A stretch of DNA of 64,000 nt from Oscheius onirici (lineage: Eukaryota > Nematoda > Chromadorea > Rhabditida > Rhabditidae): NCBI GenBank assembly GCA_932521025.1, contig OW051469.1:7080398-7144397 (forward strand), in the 5' to 3' direction. The notes under the pieces were generated by a model. That model had not been told where the DNA came from, made no database searches, and was given only the letters and a program-made list of their open reading frames with translations. Made by a program: the position numbers and the translations under genes. Below are positions 9,500-22,323 of this stretch, piece after piece. The stretch's first letter is position 1; each line of letters begins with the position of its first letter.

Positions 9500-12185
9500 G
9501 AAGACTGATAGAAGAAGTGAACTTGCCTGAAGGAAGACGAAGATCAGACGACTCATGTTGGCATCAATGAAAAAGAATCTGTTGAATGAGAAGTGACGGA
9601 TCTCGATGGACGAAAGAGAGACGGCTTTCACTGCAACGAGAACGAACTAGCCCCCATCGATAGGCGCACAGATTGCATAACGTTAAAGGGAAGGAGAGAT
9701 AGAGAAAGAGGAAGAGAGTAAAGTGGCAACTACATAAACTGTCACCGACGGCGATCAGCATAATGCCGGTGCGATAAATCCCTGTACGTTTTGAAAAGTG
9801 GCCGGAACAAGTCGATGGGGAAAGAGAGTATGGGGCAACAAGTGGCACAACTGGACCGGGTCTCTTGTTTTCCTTAGAACATGGATTCTGAACTCTTGAT
9901 AGTAGAAGAGAGGGTCACTTTAAAAACGGAATGAAAAAATTGAACTGAATGAAGAAGTTCACAACAAGAGGTTGTTTCCGTCGGATTTCTTTTTCTGAGA
10001 AAACCCAGCTGATGTTGGTAGCCAGTTCGATGTAGAAACTTCGACTCAAACTTCATTGATTATGATAATAATCTTTCCCTTTGTTGTGTATCTGGCTTTT
10101 TATAGTACAGGTTAGCTATCTCGTGCCTTCCCGGCAGATTCTTCTTGACCACGAGACTTACGCTGCCTACTGCTTCACATCCATTCCCCACTGAGAGTTT
10201 CGAATTTGTGACTGACATTTTCCCTAGTTTTCATTACAAAAAAAACGGAACAAATAACGTATAGCAAATAGATATTTTCAAGCAATGGAACTGTTTCTTG
10301 TCGGATTCGTTTGCTATTTCACTCTTGTCAGAAGAGAATTCTTCAAATATCAAGATAGACTCCCATCCAAATATCAAGATCCCTTCTGGCACACTTGTTT
10401 ACATCCTCATTGGTCCTTCTCGGGCCTCCCAAAAGCAAACAGGAATCGGTCAAAGAGCATCCTTCCTGCTTGTGCAACTATCTCGACTGGTAATTAGCTG
10501 ACCCGAGGGTGGTCGCGCGCTGCCATCTGCCTCTCTCTGCCTCCATAACAGGCTCTCTCCCCAAAACGGTCGATATCGACCTCGCCGATGGCAATTTTCC
10601 TTGCACTCACGCATATTGTCGGCATCTGTTAGCCCCCGAAGTCAATTGACCTTTTTTCGGCTCAATGTACTCTTCCGTTTTCTGCCGACTTCAAAACTAT
10701 AACGCGCCTGGAAAAATGACGAAATGGCTTTTTTCCGGCCACGCTGCGGACCACCCACCTTCTTCTTTACAAACAGACTTTTGTCTCGGACTGGACATGC
10801 CCGAGGTCGGACTGTTGTGTCTCGCTTCGACGGCCAAATACTTGTTCCGTGGTCATTTGGCCTATCTCTCTGTGTTCACCTGTCTCTTCTGTTTGTTTAC
10901 CCAATTCTGCAGTGGGTGGATCAGAAAGGAAACGAGGCTGGCTGAAGACTCTATTCTCGACTTACAACGTACACATTGTCTGGCAAACCCGAAATTTCAT
11001 CTCAAGCCTATTGTTTCCAATGAACAATTTTAAGGTTATCGTCTTTTTTTATCTTTACCTATCCTTCATCCGTCAAGTTGTTCAGCCGGAAATCTAACAA
11101 CCCAGTCCTTTGAAAATAGTTCAGGACGAGATCATATATAAATGCTAAAACTCTCTCAAGTTAATCAAAATCTCTATTTTCTAGCCGAATGGATGAATAT
11201 CTAACATTTTCACGTTGTCTGTTGTGGAAAACAGGTCTCGAAATGATAAGTTGGAAAGTTTTTTTTTTTAAATAAAATTTTGTCTCATACTCGATTCACC
11301 GAGTTTTGCATACTAAATTTGCTCCTATTCCAGTCTCAACTTTTCGCTCAGCCAGCTGACAACATTCTTATCATCTATCACACCAAAAAAGCTGCATCTG
11401 GCAACACGGCCTCTTGCCAATCCAATTACGTCCACATACGAGATGAACCAGATGCTTTCGCTCTCACGGCGTGTTTCCCGAAGACATTCTTTATTTAGTT
11501 CTATGATCTCCCCCCGTTCCCTCACTCTCGAGGGTTGTTGTCATGACGACGACTGAACCAGGATTAGGAGGTCTTCATACTTCGGGTCCAAACTCTGCCA
11601 ACAATTACCTTTTGTCCACTTTGAATTGCTTCCGTTCAATTTGAGCTCTCCTTTTGCCACTTTTGCAGCAGTAGGCAGACTTCACTCTCCCACTCAGCAC
11701 AGCAGATTTTGTGTCATTTAACGTTTCTTTTCAAAATTTTTGTTTACGGACTAGAGACAGAAATGAAATTTGCCTACTAAATACAAAAGTTTCATGTGTT
11801 GAAACGTTGAAACGTTTCTTTTCACATTATTATTATGTGTCTCTTATTACGCTTATGTTCTGCAGCAAATGCAGAACAAACAAATTTCTTTGTAGCTGTT
11901 TAGAGACAGAAAATGAAAAAGTGTACAGGTTCCAATTCCGTCCGAGACCGCCTGATATTCGTCTCTTTCGCCTCTTTTTAAAATCTCCTCTTTTGATGAT
12001 TTACCTGGGTTTCTTCCTTCTTGTCTTTAGCTGAATTCAACCAGTGATCTGTTACAGATTGCTGGATTCATTCTATTCTTTTTTCTCTCATAGGCTCCCT
12101 TTGCTTTACGAGCTTCGACTTTCACTTATCGAGTAGTTTTTCTCTTATGATGTCTCTTATCCAGATGTATCCGACCTAAGACCTG
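9500..12185. other. Large intergenic region upstream of rootletin
   Basis: About 2.7 kb with no supported gene. A minus-strand ORF at 9564-9848 and plus-strand ORFs at 10665-11033 and 11711-12034 have no recognisable domain and no splice-consistent extension. The region lies between divergent genes (b561 minus, rootletin plus), so it should hold both promoters. Poly-pyrimidine runs are common near 11900-12180. Confidence 0.5.
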
Positions 12186-15100
12186 ATGGAAGCCGACGAC
12201 TCCGCCGTGGCCCGGGTTCCGTCGGCTCTCCACGAGTTCAACGACCGTCTCAATGCCGGAGTGGTGTCAGTCGGTCGAAATAAGGACGCCATTAAAGATC
12301 TCACAGATCAGGCACGACTCTTTTTATTATTGTTTGAAAAAAGTTCTTTCAGGTTCAGCGGATTCGTCGTCGGGCTGCGGAGAACATAAATCTCGGTAGT
12401 TCACTTCCCCAAATACACGTGGAATTGCCGTCGTTGTCCTGGTCCGACAACAAGTACCTCAGGTAATTGAGGTTCCGCCAAAAAAGAGCTATACTTTAGA
12501 GATGAGAATCCGTACGGTAGTCATGTGTCGCGAGTGGACATCTCACCACCAAGAAGAGGTCGGAATCGGAGTGCTGGAAGAACAGACATCTTGTCACCGG
12601 AAAGTCATGGACCTAGGCATCGATCGACGCCAAGATTGGACTATTCCAACGACGATGAGCGAGAAGAAATTGAGGCTCTGTACTCGAGACTAAAGTCCGA
12701 ATTGATGAAGTAAGAGAACTTTGTCAGAAAGATACTGCTCTCCGTTTCGCTGAAAGAACTTTTGAAAAGCACTGCTCGAAATCCTATCGAAGCTCTGATA
12801 ACTCTTGAGTCTGCGTACTTTCAGTTGCACAGTATATTAGGGAAACCTCTTCCTCTCCGTAAATCAAAAGAAAACTCTAGAACCTCTACGTTAGAAGAGA
12901 TGAACGAGATGCTGCGAGAAGAGAACGACGCTGCTCTACAGGTCAACGAAGGTCTCAGATCCGACGTCTCTGGTCTCACCAAAGCTTTAGAAGCCCTCGA
13001 CACACAGTCACTACAGGACAGACAGCGCTTTCAGGCGGAAAACACGGTTGGTCGCTAGTCGTGCCGACTTCCGTTTAGCCCTTTATGGCCTCTGGTGGTC
13101 CTTGACGCCAGCTACAACTTCCGTCATATTCTTTTGATTTTCAGCGGTACTGCAATCAGCTCGAGAACCAACATCGACAGCTCATAAATCTCTGGAAAGC
13201 TTTCACCGGTGTCAAGAGACAGGTACTTTTTGTAATAATTTCTTTATTTAATCGGGACTAGGTGAGAGAGCTGCACACCTCGACAGCCAACGATCTGGAC
13301 AGACAGAAGACCGAATTTGCCAGATGTGCTGCCATGATGCAGAGGGCCATCAAGCAGGCTGAACACAAGAATCAGATGGTCAGAGACGAGCAGAAGAAGG
13401 AAAAGGACGACGTCGTGGACGAGGTCATGAAGAAGTACGATGTTATCCATGCCACCTGCATGAAGGTAAATCTTTGTTTCTTTGAACCTCGTGAATAAGC
13501 GTTCCTTTAAATTTTGCCTCTTGCGGTGATCTAGACAAAGTTCTTGTGTTTGTACCATACAAATCTTAGGCTGAGCACGATCTGCACGAAAAATCTCGTC
13601 TCCTGTCCAAATCTGAGCACGAGCTGAAGAGGCTCAAGGACGAGAAGAAAAATCTCGAGAATGCTCTAGACAGGATAGACAATATGCCAGAGCTGGTCTG
13701 TGAAAAGAGAAGATCTAGAAGTGCTAGTCCTTCTGTGACTGAGGTGGCAGACATCATGAGAAAGATCCGTCAAGCGCTGTTAGTCCAAAAGGAGGCGATC
13801 AGACAAGCTGAAGAGGCCAAAGAGAGGTCAGATGCTGAGAATAGACGACTGAAAAAGGATCTGGAGCATACCGAGATACAGAAGAAGGAAAAGATGGAAG
13901 CGTCGAGACAGAAGAACGAGGTCAACGAGCAGAAAGAGATGAAGTTGAAGGATCTGGAAGCGGAATTGAGGAGACTGAATGACAGACTGACAGTAATGAC
14001 AGAAGAGAAAGATACTAGAGAGAAAGTTGTAATCCAGTTGCAGGAAAACATCACCACTCTTCACAGGTAACGAGATATACAACTCTGATGTTGATCATCA
14101 CTTTCAGGACCCATAAAGAGTTTCTAGAAGACCTGACCTCTCGTCACAGAGAAGAACTCAACGGCAGAGAAGCTCAATACCTAGGAGAGTTGGAGGAACG
14201 AAGCAGGGAACTAGCAGATAAGGAGAACAAGCTTGAGAATGAAATGGAAAAGCTCCGAAAAGAATTGGACGAGGCCCGTGAGAAATGGAGAGAAGCTAGA
14301 GCTGATCAAGCTGCTCAGAAGAGAGTAGTGGATGAGAGAGGTTTATCTTTTTCTCATTCTATCACCATCCAATTCAGACATGAACATTCTGCAACTGGAA
14401 GAAGATCTCAGACGCGTGAAACGAAGACTAGACGAGGAAGTGAGTCGGGCGGATGAACATGCCACGGCTACGACTGAACTGAACGGTCGAGTCGAGGATC
14501 AGTTGGCTAAAGAAACCGAGATCCGGATGCAGTTCGCAGAATCCCAGAATCTGAATTCTGTTCTGAACGACGAGATCAAGTTGCTTCAAGAACAAATGGC
14601 CGATTTGAGGACGGAGCTGGTCGACTATCAGGAAAGGATAGAACAAAATGGACAGGCTGAGCAAGAGTATCAAGATCAGTTGGGACAGAAACAGAAGGAA
14701 CAACAGGAAATGGAAGATGCCTTGAGGAGTCTGAAGGTCTGTCTACAGGATCTGGAGATTAAACTGGAAGGGGTAGGTTATTCTCGGCTTCTTGGAGTAA
14801 ATGGTATTTTAGACAATGGAAGAGGCTCGAATTTCTAGGGAAGAATTGGGCGGAAATCGTGATCTTCTGGAGAACAAGATTCGTGAACTGAACGAGCATG
14901 TTCGGGCGCTGGAAGAGACTCGAAGAGAGAAGGAACAGTTACTGGATGAACTGTCGACGGTCAAGAGAAACAGCGAGACACAGAATGATCAGATCGGACG
15001 ACTGGAAAGTGAACTGGAAAAGAGAAGGGAAGAGGACAGGAAGAACGCTTCTCTTCTAGACGATCTGAGGATGAACTACGACAAGTTGACCAACGAGATC

Positions 15101-18100
15101 CAGGAAAAGAAGATTACAATTACTGATCTGAAAGAGACTATCGAATCCATGAAGGCTGAAGAGAAGAAGAGAGATGAGGAGAGAAAGGCCGAGGTGCTTA
15201 GAGACGAGGAGATGAACAAATTAAAAGAACAGGAAATGGAAGCGGAATGGAAGGGTCGACTGGAAAGAATGACGGACGATAAGAAGAAAGCTGTCGAGGA
15301 GGTCGGCGTCATCGAGGGCAGACTCAAGGACTTGACTGCCCTGCACGAAAAGCTTATGGAAGAAGAACTACAGCTCAGAATGCAACTGGATGAGGCCAAG
15401 GAAGCGACCGAAGAGGCTCAGAGCAAGCACAAGAGAGACGTGGCCATGCTGGAATCCCAGAACAATATGGACCGAGACGAATGGGACAGGGAGAGAGAAC
15501 AGCTGGAAAAGAACAAAACCAGTCAGATCGAGCAGTTGAAAGAAGAGTTGGCTAAGGCAGAAGACGACTTGAAAGAGGCTTTGGCGAGAGAGGGAAAGCT
15601 CAAGACAGAACTCGATGAGACGAAAGAAGTTCTGGAAAAGATTGATGAGGAGAAGAAAAACGCCCAGAGAGACCAGGAAATCAGATTGTGAGTGGAGTAG
15701 TATCAGGTTGAAACGTTAAAATTCAGGGAAGACGACAAGAGCAAGGATCAGAGACTGGAAGAGGAAAAGAGAGCACATAATGTTCGAATCGAAGAGCTCC
15801 ATGTCAAATTGACGAGGTCCAGTGCTCAAGCAGAAGAAGCTGAAAGAAACAGAGCGGCTGTGGAGAGGAAACTAGCCAAAGTGGAAGCAAATTTGTTCAA
15901 AAGTGAGTTCTTTCAAAGAATTCCTTTTACTTGGCAGTCTGTTCAAGAACTCTGTCAGAAAACATATAACAGGCCAACTTGTTAGCCGACTACTTGAGAG
16001 TAACATTGAAACTGTTTAGTTCAATGAAATCTGACATCAAATATCTAGAATCTGCTTTTTAGAAGGCGAAGATATGTCCGTCTTGGAGGAAAAACTCTCA
16101 TCTCTTACTGACAAACTGACTGAAGTTCGTCTTGAGGAAATCACCAATCGGGATCGTCTGGTAATGTTGGAAAGAGAGAATGATGATCTGAAGGTTGCCA
16201 AAGACAGAGTTAACTCGCGACTGAGCGAGGAACAGAAGAGGGTCACAGAACTGGAAGACAAACTAAGAGAGCTGAATCGAGAGACACAGGGTGCTCGTGT
16301 CGTTGCCCAGAAAGAAAAAGAGACGAGGATTGGTGGCGATGAAAAGATTTCTGTTCTTTCGAGTCGTGTAAAGCAGCTGGAAGCTCAGTTGGCTGATCGT
16401 CAAGCAAAGACAGACTCGACGAATGAACTGCTGAAAAAGGTCGAAGGTGACGGAGCTCATATGGCGCAGTCTTTGAGATCTGCCAAAGATCGGGCCAACG
16501 ATCTTCAGAAGGCCAAAGAGGAACTAGAGAGGAATGTCAAGAGACTGACAGAAGAACTGGAACAGACTCGTGTGGCTTTGGAACGGAAGACGGCTACCAG
16601 CAAGCAGGCCACAACTGATCTGTTGGCCAACTATAGAGAGGCTGATAAAAGACTGGTAGAAACACAGATGGAATGTGAACAGTTGCGACAACAATTGACT
16701 ACCTTGAGGCAAGTTCCTGTCTGGAAAAACAAATGTTTCCTGTTTAGCAGCAGAGCGGAAAGGGCCGAGGCCAAGTTCAAGGAAACCGAACGCCGTCTGG
16801 AGGACTCGACTACCCGGCAGACTGAGCTCACTCGACGACTACATCATTACGAACAGAGCGCCAAAATAGCTCTTCATATGGCTAGTAAGTCTTTTTCGAT
16901 GTTGACCAAAAACCGAAAACGTTTAAGAGTCGACAACTGAACTTCGTCCTGGCGTCTCATTTGTGGACATTCCGAGAGCTGGCTCATCCGGAATCGGAGA
17001 ATCTCTTCCTCGAGCCAATAGCAGTCATGATTTGGCTTTCTTCGATCCAAGACCGGTGAGTAAATTTTGGGAACAATTGGGTGGACTAGACATTGCTCAT
17101 AAAATAGGGGAAAATGGTATCCTGATAGAGACAATTTTCAGTAGAACTTTAATCATCACAATAGCATTACAATTACAGAAGTCTTTCGAAGACATCCGCG
17201 ATCTCGACCTTTCTTCCTCAATGGAAATCACTCTCCGTTACTTGAAGGAACGAATCGTTCAGTTGGAAAGAGACAAAGTCGCCTTGAACTCGGAGTCAGA
17301 AGGACATAAACAGGATTCTCGCATGGCTCAGAACAAGTTGAAAGAGGCTGCCAGTGTGCTGAAGGATGTCGAGAGACGACTCGGACACCTAGCTACAGGT
17401 ATAGGAACCAAGGGTATTGCAACTTTCTGGAGTTTAGAAAAAGACCAATTGGAACAGAGGCTGGCTAGTCAGCGACAGGTTTATTTGACAACAGAAGAGT
17501 CGACTCGAAGTAGAGAGAGTGAACACAAGAATCTGAGAGCGAGATTGGCAACGGCAGAGATTCATCTTCGTGAAAAAGACAGCAGGATCGCTCATTTGGC
17601 TGTAAGTAACATTCTAGAACAATTTGATAATTTTTTAGACTCAATTGGAAGCAACAAAACTAGAACTTTCTTCAATCGACTGTGACCGTCAGAAACTGAG
17701 TACAAGTGTGAAGCATAGAGAGGAACAGATTCGAAAATTGGAAGATGAGAGAAAAGGACTGGAAGATGAGCAGTACAGGTTACAGAAGAGTCTCAGAGAG
17801 TTGTCAGAAGACTTCAAGGTTTGTTCATCCGCAAATCTTAATAATAGATTTAGCTCGCAACAAAACGTCTGGACGAAACGGATTCTGAGAGGATACGACT
17901 CGGAAAGGAACTGGAAGACATCCAGAAGGCTGCGCGAAGAGATCGTGATCTCGTCGAGAAGCTACAGAATGACGAAAGACACTGGAGAATGACTGTTTGG
18001 CTGTTTCTCTTCCAAATTCAACAATTTTAGGCTGTGAACGCTAAAAAGTCTTCCGAAGAGTATCACAAGAGTGTTTACGAGGAACGGATTGCCAATCTTC

Positions 18101-20395
18101 AAGCCAACTACGACCAGGCGATGGCTCGAAACAACGCAACGGCTCTGGAGGCAGAGAAAATGAGGTACTGTCCTTCCCGAGACTATTCAGTCAAATTTTC
18201 AGACAAGAACTTCGCGACTACAGTCAAAAGATCAATTCTTTGAATCTGAAAATGGCTGATGTGGAGAGAAGAGCTGCCGCGGACAGAGAAGGCAAGACAA
18301 CTCTAGCTCAACAGCTTGCCGCATTCCAAAGAATCGAAAATGACTGGAATCGACTCGAAAAAGAGATGAGAGAAGAGTTGAAGATTCTAAGAAAAGGTTT
18401 GGATAAATCCTGGCGAAAGCAACCCAGATTCAGACAAGCTCTCAATGACATCCGAAATAGAAGAACTGAGAAGACGTCTGACAAGAACTGATGTAGAAAA
18501 GAAGGAGATTGACGCGAACAGAGCTAGATTGGATCGTGAAGTCGCTGTCTTGAGGAAGCATTTGCAGACGGTGAGTTCAACCTTCAAATCTTACATAGGA
18601 ATTTTCAGTTGGAAGAAGAAAAGGTGCGAACAGAACAAGCTGTGAAAGATACTCTCGCTGAGCGTAAAGCCATCGATAAGTCAATCGCAGCGATGGAGAG
18701 AGAAAACGCTGAGCTCTACAAGAATTGTGGCCAGCTACAGACTCAGATTCATCAACTGGAGAAGGATAGTGGACAGAGGGCTGTAGCCAAACTACTGAAG
18801 GAACAGGCGCTGATGGAAGCAAAACTCACGAAGTTAATACAGGAAAAGAGACATGTGAGTTGGGAGACTTAAAATCACTAGGAGAAAATCAAAAAGACAT
18901 ATAGGCAGATACATGAAGTAAGTTAAGTTTCTCTCACCTGCAATCCGTAGTTCTCGTTTTTCCTCCTTCCTTACTTTCGCTTGACCAGTTGCTCCTTCTG
19001 GGTTTACTGAATCGTTCTGGTTCTTGGTCCAAAATTGTTCAGAGAAATTGTTCCCGCTGCTATCCATACACGGCACGAACTACTCTCATCTCAGCGACGT
19101 CTTTTGTACATTTGTGCCTCATACAACTCTTCAAGCTCTGTCTAAGCATGGTTCTTTCTCTTAATCAGTAGGACAGCCCGTTCAGTATGGTCTCTCGCAT
19201 GCATACATTCTTTCCGGCAATCAATACCAGACAGATTCTCTTTCTCTGCCTGAAAATAGCGGGCATAATTGGTACAGTGAATAGTAGTTACCGTAGGAGT
19301 CAGGGACATTGCGTGTACAGATCGTAGTCCCAGCTTTCGAGGCAGTTTCATAGTATTCACAAGCCACTCTCAGTTCTTCTCATGGTCACTTTCTTCGGGC
19401 CTCCAGCCGCTTCGCCAATCATGCTTCACAGTTCATCTCTTTCAGGGTTCTCCTTGTATTTCTTGATCAGTAGGACAGTCCATATCACACAATCACCTGG
19501 CCTTTAGTCCTTCCACACCGCCGGATTTCTCATACACATTCTGTCCCGGTCTCGCATCTTATCTGCCGCACTGTTCGTTCTTTTGACGAGGTGGAGACAA
19601 TCGTAGTAGATCCTAGACAGTTTGACGCTTTCCTGAAATTTTAAGAGAGAAGGCAGAAATCAAATTGTGGTAGGAAAGTTTTAAGAGAGAGAGGACAAAA
19701 GTTTTGACGAAAAGTAGAAACACCTGACTTGAGTAGCACGAAGAGACGTCCGCAGTCGAGGAGCACATGCGACCAAATGAGTTGCAACTAGACTTGACAA
19801 GTTCTGGCATGTTCAACTTTGCGCCTGAGCTAAAAACTCAAAGATTGGAGAAACAAGTCTTTACAAGTTTTTTTTTCAAATTTTCTCTACAACTTTGAAA
19901 GAACTTCAGAAAAATGCAGTTTTAAAACTTCCTTTTTCAGCTGGAGCTGGTGATCGAGCAGAAAGACAGCAACTACTCACACAAAAAGAAGCTTCTCGAA
20001 TCTCAACTGTCCCTTCTTCGCGACCAACTCGAGGCCGAACGTCGTCGTCGACAGAACGGATCCGGTCGCTTTGAGCGCTCAACGGACGTCCGATTGAGTC
20101 GGACCACCGCGGTCCGGAAGGATTCCAAAGGACCATTTCGGGTATGAACCCGCTCGTCTTTCCCCTAACTCTTTCTCGGTTACTGCCCTTACCATTTAAC
20201 CTCTAGTCACTTTTAAACCCCGGAGATCTCAGAGTAATAAAGAGTAGTTTGCTTTCTTCTAACCACGCATGTCTGTTTTCAATGTTGTGTTTGTACAATC
20301 ACCATTTTCAGGAAGAAGTCGTCACAATTGAGGAGTTCCGTTCGAGCAGTACTCTCACCAACGATACTTCACTTAGCATAGAAACCACTTTCTAG
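12186..20395 (+). CDS. CROCC: Rootletin (ciliary rootlet coiled-coil protein)
   Basis: This long coiled-coil protein builds the rootlet fibres that anchor cilia at basal bodies; the C. elegans family member is che-10. The start MEADDSAVARV (ATG 12186) leads, after a few short exons, to a basic, proline-bearing N-terminal region. The rootletin signature around 13150-13480 follows (NLWKAFTGVKRQVRELH, then RCAAMMQRAI). From 13569 to 20140 the translation is almost entirely heptad coiled coil rich in E, K, R, Q and L (large exons at 13684-14069, 14816-15688 and 16064-16707). The last exon (about 20312-20395) ends SLSIETTF-stop. There are well over a dozen exons with introns of about 40-60 nt, except one near 18853-19940 that carries repeats. 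Other long coiled-coil proteins are the alternative, but the signature segment makes rootletin the best call. Confidence 0.85.
18853..19940. repeat. Repeat-bearing large intron of rootletin
   Basis: This intron is about 1.1 kb, against about 50 nt for its neighbours. The part from 19613 to 19816, read on the minus strand, resembles one arm of the fold-back element at 31125-32052, with a shared core GTCAGGTGTTTC and a shared ACTTGTCAAG. A second local similarity lies at about 19160-19180 and 19460-19482, where ATCAGTAGGACAG occurs twice about 300 bases apart. It looks like a host for inserted, decayed repeats. Confidence 0.6.
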
Positions 20396-21493
20396 ACCCC
20401 ACCTCGTTGCAGGACTCCACGGGTTTTGTGTGATTCGGGTCTGTACATAAATATTGTGTTGTGGCTGTGTATAGCAATTCCTTAATGCCGCTGGCTTGAT
20501 TTGTGGCTCACGCTCGTCGCCTCATAAACCATCCGACAGCCTTCGACATGAGCCTCTCTCGTTTTCTTGTTTCTTTTCCTGCAAAACTTTTACACTTTCT
20601 CTCCGTTGCCAGTTGTTTTCGAGCACGAGAATGATCGATGGACAATAACATTTTACTCCACGAGAATAAATGGTTCTTCGTGGGAGAAGACTGCTTCTGA
20701 CCTTTAGATATTTCGAAGCGAGGCGTCTGTTATAGTAGTACCAAAAACAGGACGAGTTGGACTGGCATCAAAGCAACCTAAGCTCTGAGTATCTCTGGGA
20801 AAGACCATAGATGACATCAAGATACTAGTCATACAACAACAGTAGGTCATCGAACCCCTGGATTCTTGTCAGAACACTTCCTGCAACAGATAAATTTGGG
20901 GATACTTTGCTTCAGATTTGAACTGATTCCTAACAAGATCTTGCCATATATGGGCAAATAAGTTGCTTAGAAGAGATACTTGTCAATTAAAAAGGAACGA
21001 AAGAGTTAACATGACGTGAGCCTAAAGTTGGAACGTTATCAGCTGACAGTACAAGACAATATCAGACGTGATAGATTCATTCCAAAACTATCAAAAGTCT
21101 TGCTCCCATTGAGCCATATGTTACTGGTTCGTCGCCCTTGGCCCCGTAACCGCAGAGCCCTCTAATTACGTCGAGAAGAACTCCCTCAGCTCGTAAATGT
21201 CTGCCGATCTTCTCGCCGTTTATCAACATAACGAGGACAGATGTTACACTTGCTCTATTTTATGGCCAAGACCCGGGACACTTCATAAATTCTCACCTCT
21301 CCGGCACTCCCTCTTCCTCTTTCTTCCTGTCCCCATTCAACTCCAGAGCTCATAATTGCTCCCAAGAGCTTTCGTAATCTGTTTCTCTGGTTTCCATTCC
21401 ACATGCTGTCGCTTTTTCTCTTTAGATTTTTCGTCCGTGTGGCCCGGGCCATTCGTCAGCCTTGCCGCCTGGAGACGGCGCGGTCAGTCTCAC
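20396..21493. other. Intergenic, rootletin 3' side to Ly-6 gene
   Basis: About 1.1 kb with no supported coding region. The first part should be rootletin 3' UTR. The ORF that runs 5' of the Ly-6 start (from 21356) has no signal peptide of its own and is more likely 5' UTR or promoter. Confidence 0.5.
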
Positions 21494-22164
21494 ATGAAGT
21501 CCCTTCTGGTCCTGTTTGTTTTTCCAATCGGGGTCCTTGCGGCAGTCAAGTGTGAGTCAGACTCTCCCGATTACTGTAAGAGAGACATTCCAGGCGCTCA
21601 GTGCACAGGCTGGCATGGGAAGCATCCTCTGGACTCGACTGTCAGCAACACTTGCGATAACCGAAACAATCAGTGTCAGGTGAGCCAAAGAGACAGAAAG
21701 TATCCACACACTCTAGTCACAGCATCTGCATCCAATCAAAAACTTTCCAGACTGAGCAATTCTGCGTGAAGATTGTTGATCCCATGGCGCCGGGAATCCA
21801 CTACACTACTTACAAGTCCGATTGCTGGTAGTGGTTTTTAAGTATACAAGAAAATGAAAAAAAATAGGTTCCAAACTAACATCCAAGTAACCCCAACGAA
21901 TCTGAGCAATGTGGTAGGGAATAGCTGCTATGACTACCAGGACGCTTCAGTTCCTACTAAGCGGTCAGTTTTCTGGGAATACAATGTATGTAATTTGAAG
22001 AGTCAGATATCGAGTTCACTGTAGGACTTACGAATAGAAACATTTCCCGCCAATAGTTCATTTTCAGATGGAAGTACTGCTTCTGCAACGACAAGGACTA
22101 CTGTAACAGCTCCAGCAGTCTCCTAGCCCTGCTCTCTCTCGTCATGGGTCTTCTTCAACTGTGA
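21494..22164 (+). CDS. Ly-6/uPAR-like secreted, probably GPI-anchored protein
   Basis: This is a small cysteine-rich surface protein. The start at 21494 gives a clear signal peptide (MKSLLVLFVFPIGVLAAV). The mature part carries many paired cysteines (SPDYCKRD, CTGW, CDNRNNQC, EQFCVK, SDCW, NSCYDY, YCFCNDKDYCN), and the closing CxCNxxDYCN motif is the mark of the Ly-6/uPAR three-finger fold. A hydrophobic C-terminus (LLALLSLVMGLLQL-stop) fits a GPI-anchor signal. There are about four exons with short introns. Nematodes have many such genes, so no orthologue can be assigned. A second, different member lies at 32279-32912. Confidence 0.8.
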
Positions 22165-22323
22165 TCTTTTGCCTCTTTCTTTCTTTTTGGGTCAGGTAGT
22201 ACATATGCTTATTTTGAAACTCTGTCACGATGACTAAATGTGAACTCGCGACGGGTTACTTTTGGAGACGAGACGCAAAGCGTAGAACAACACGAAAAGA
22301 GAGAGTAAGAGTTCATTTCGAGT

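Noticed and set aside
10665-11097. Overlapping plus-strand ORFs in the intergenic region before rootletin.
   Set aside because: Three frames are open at once, with no start context, domain or splice structure.
13566-16460. Many long antisense ORFs rich in Ser, Leu and Phe opposite rootletin.
   Set aside because: They are complementary-strand shadows of Glu/Lys-rich coiled-coil codons, not genes.
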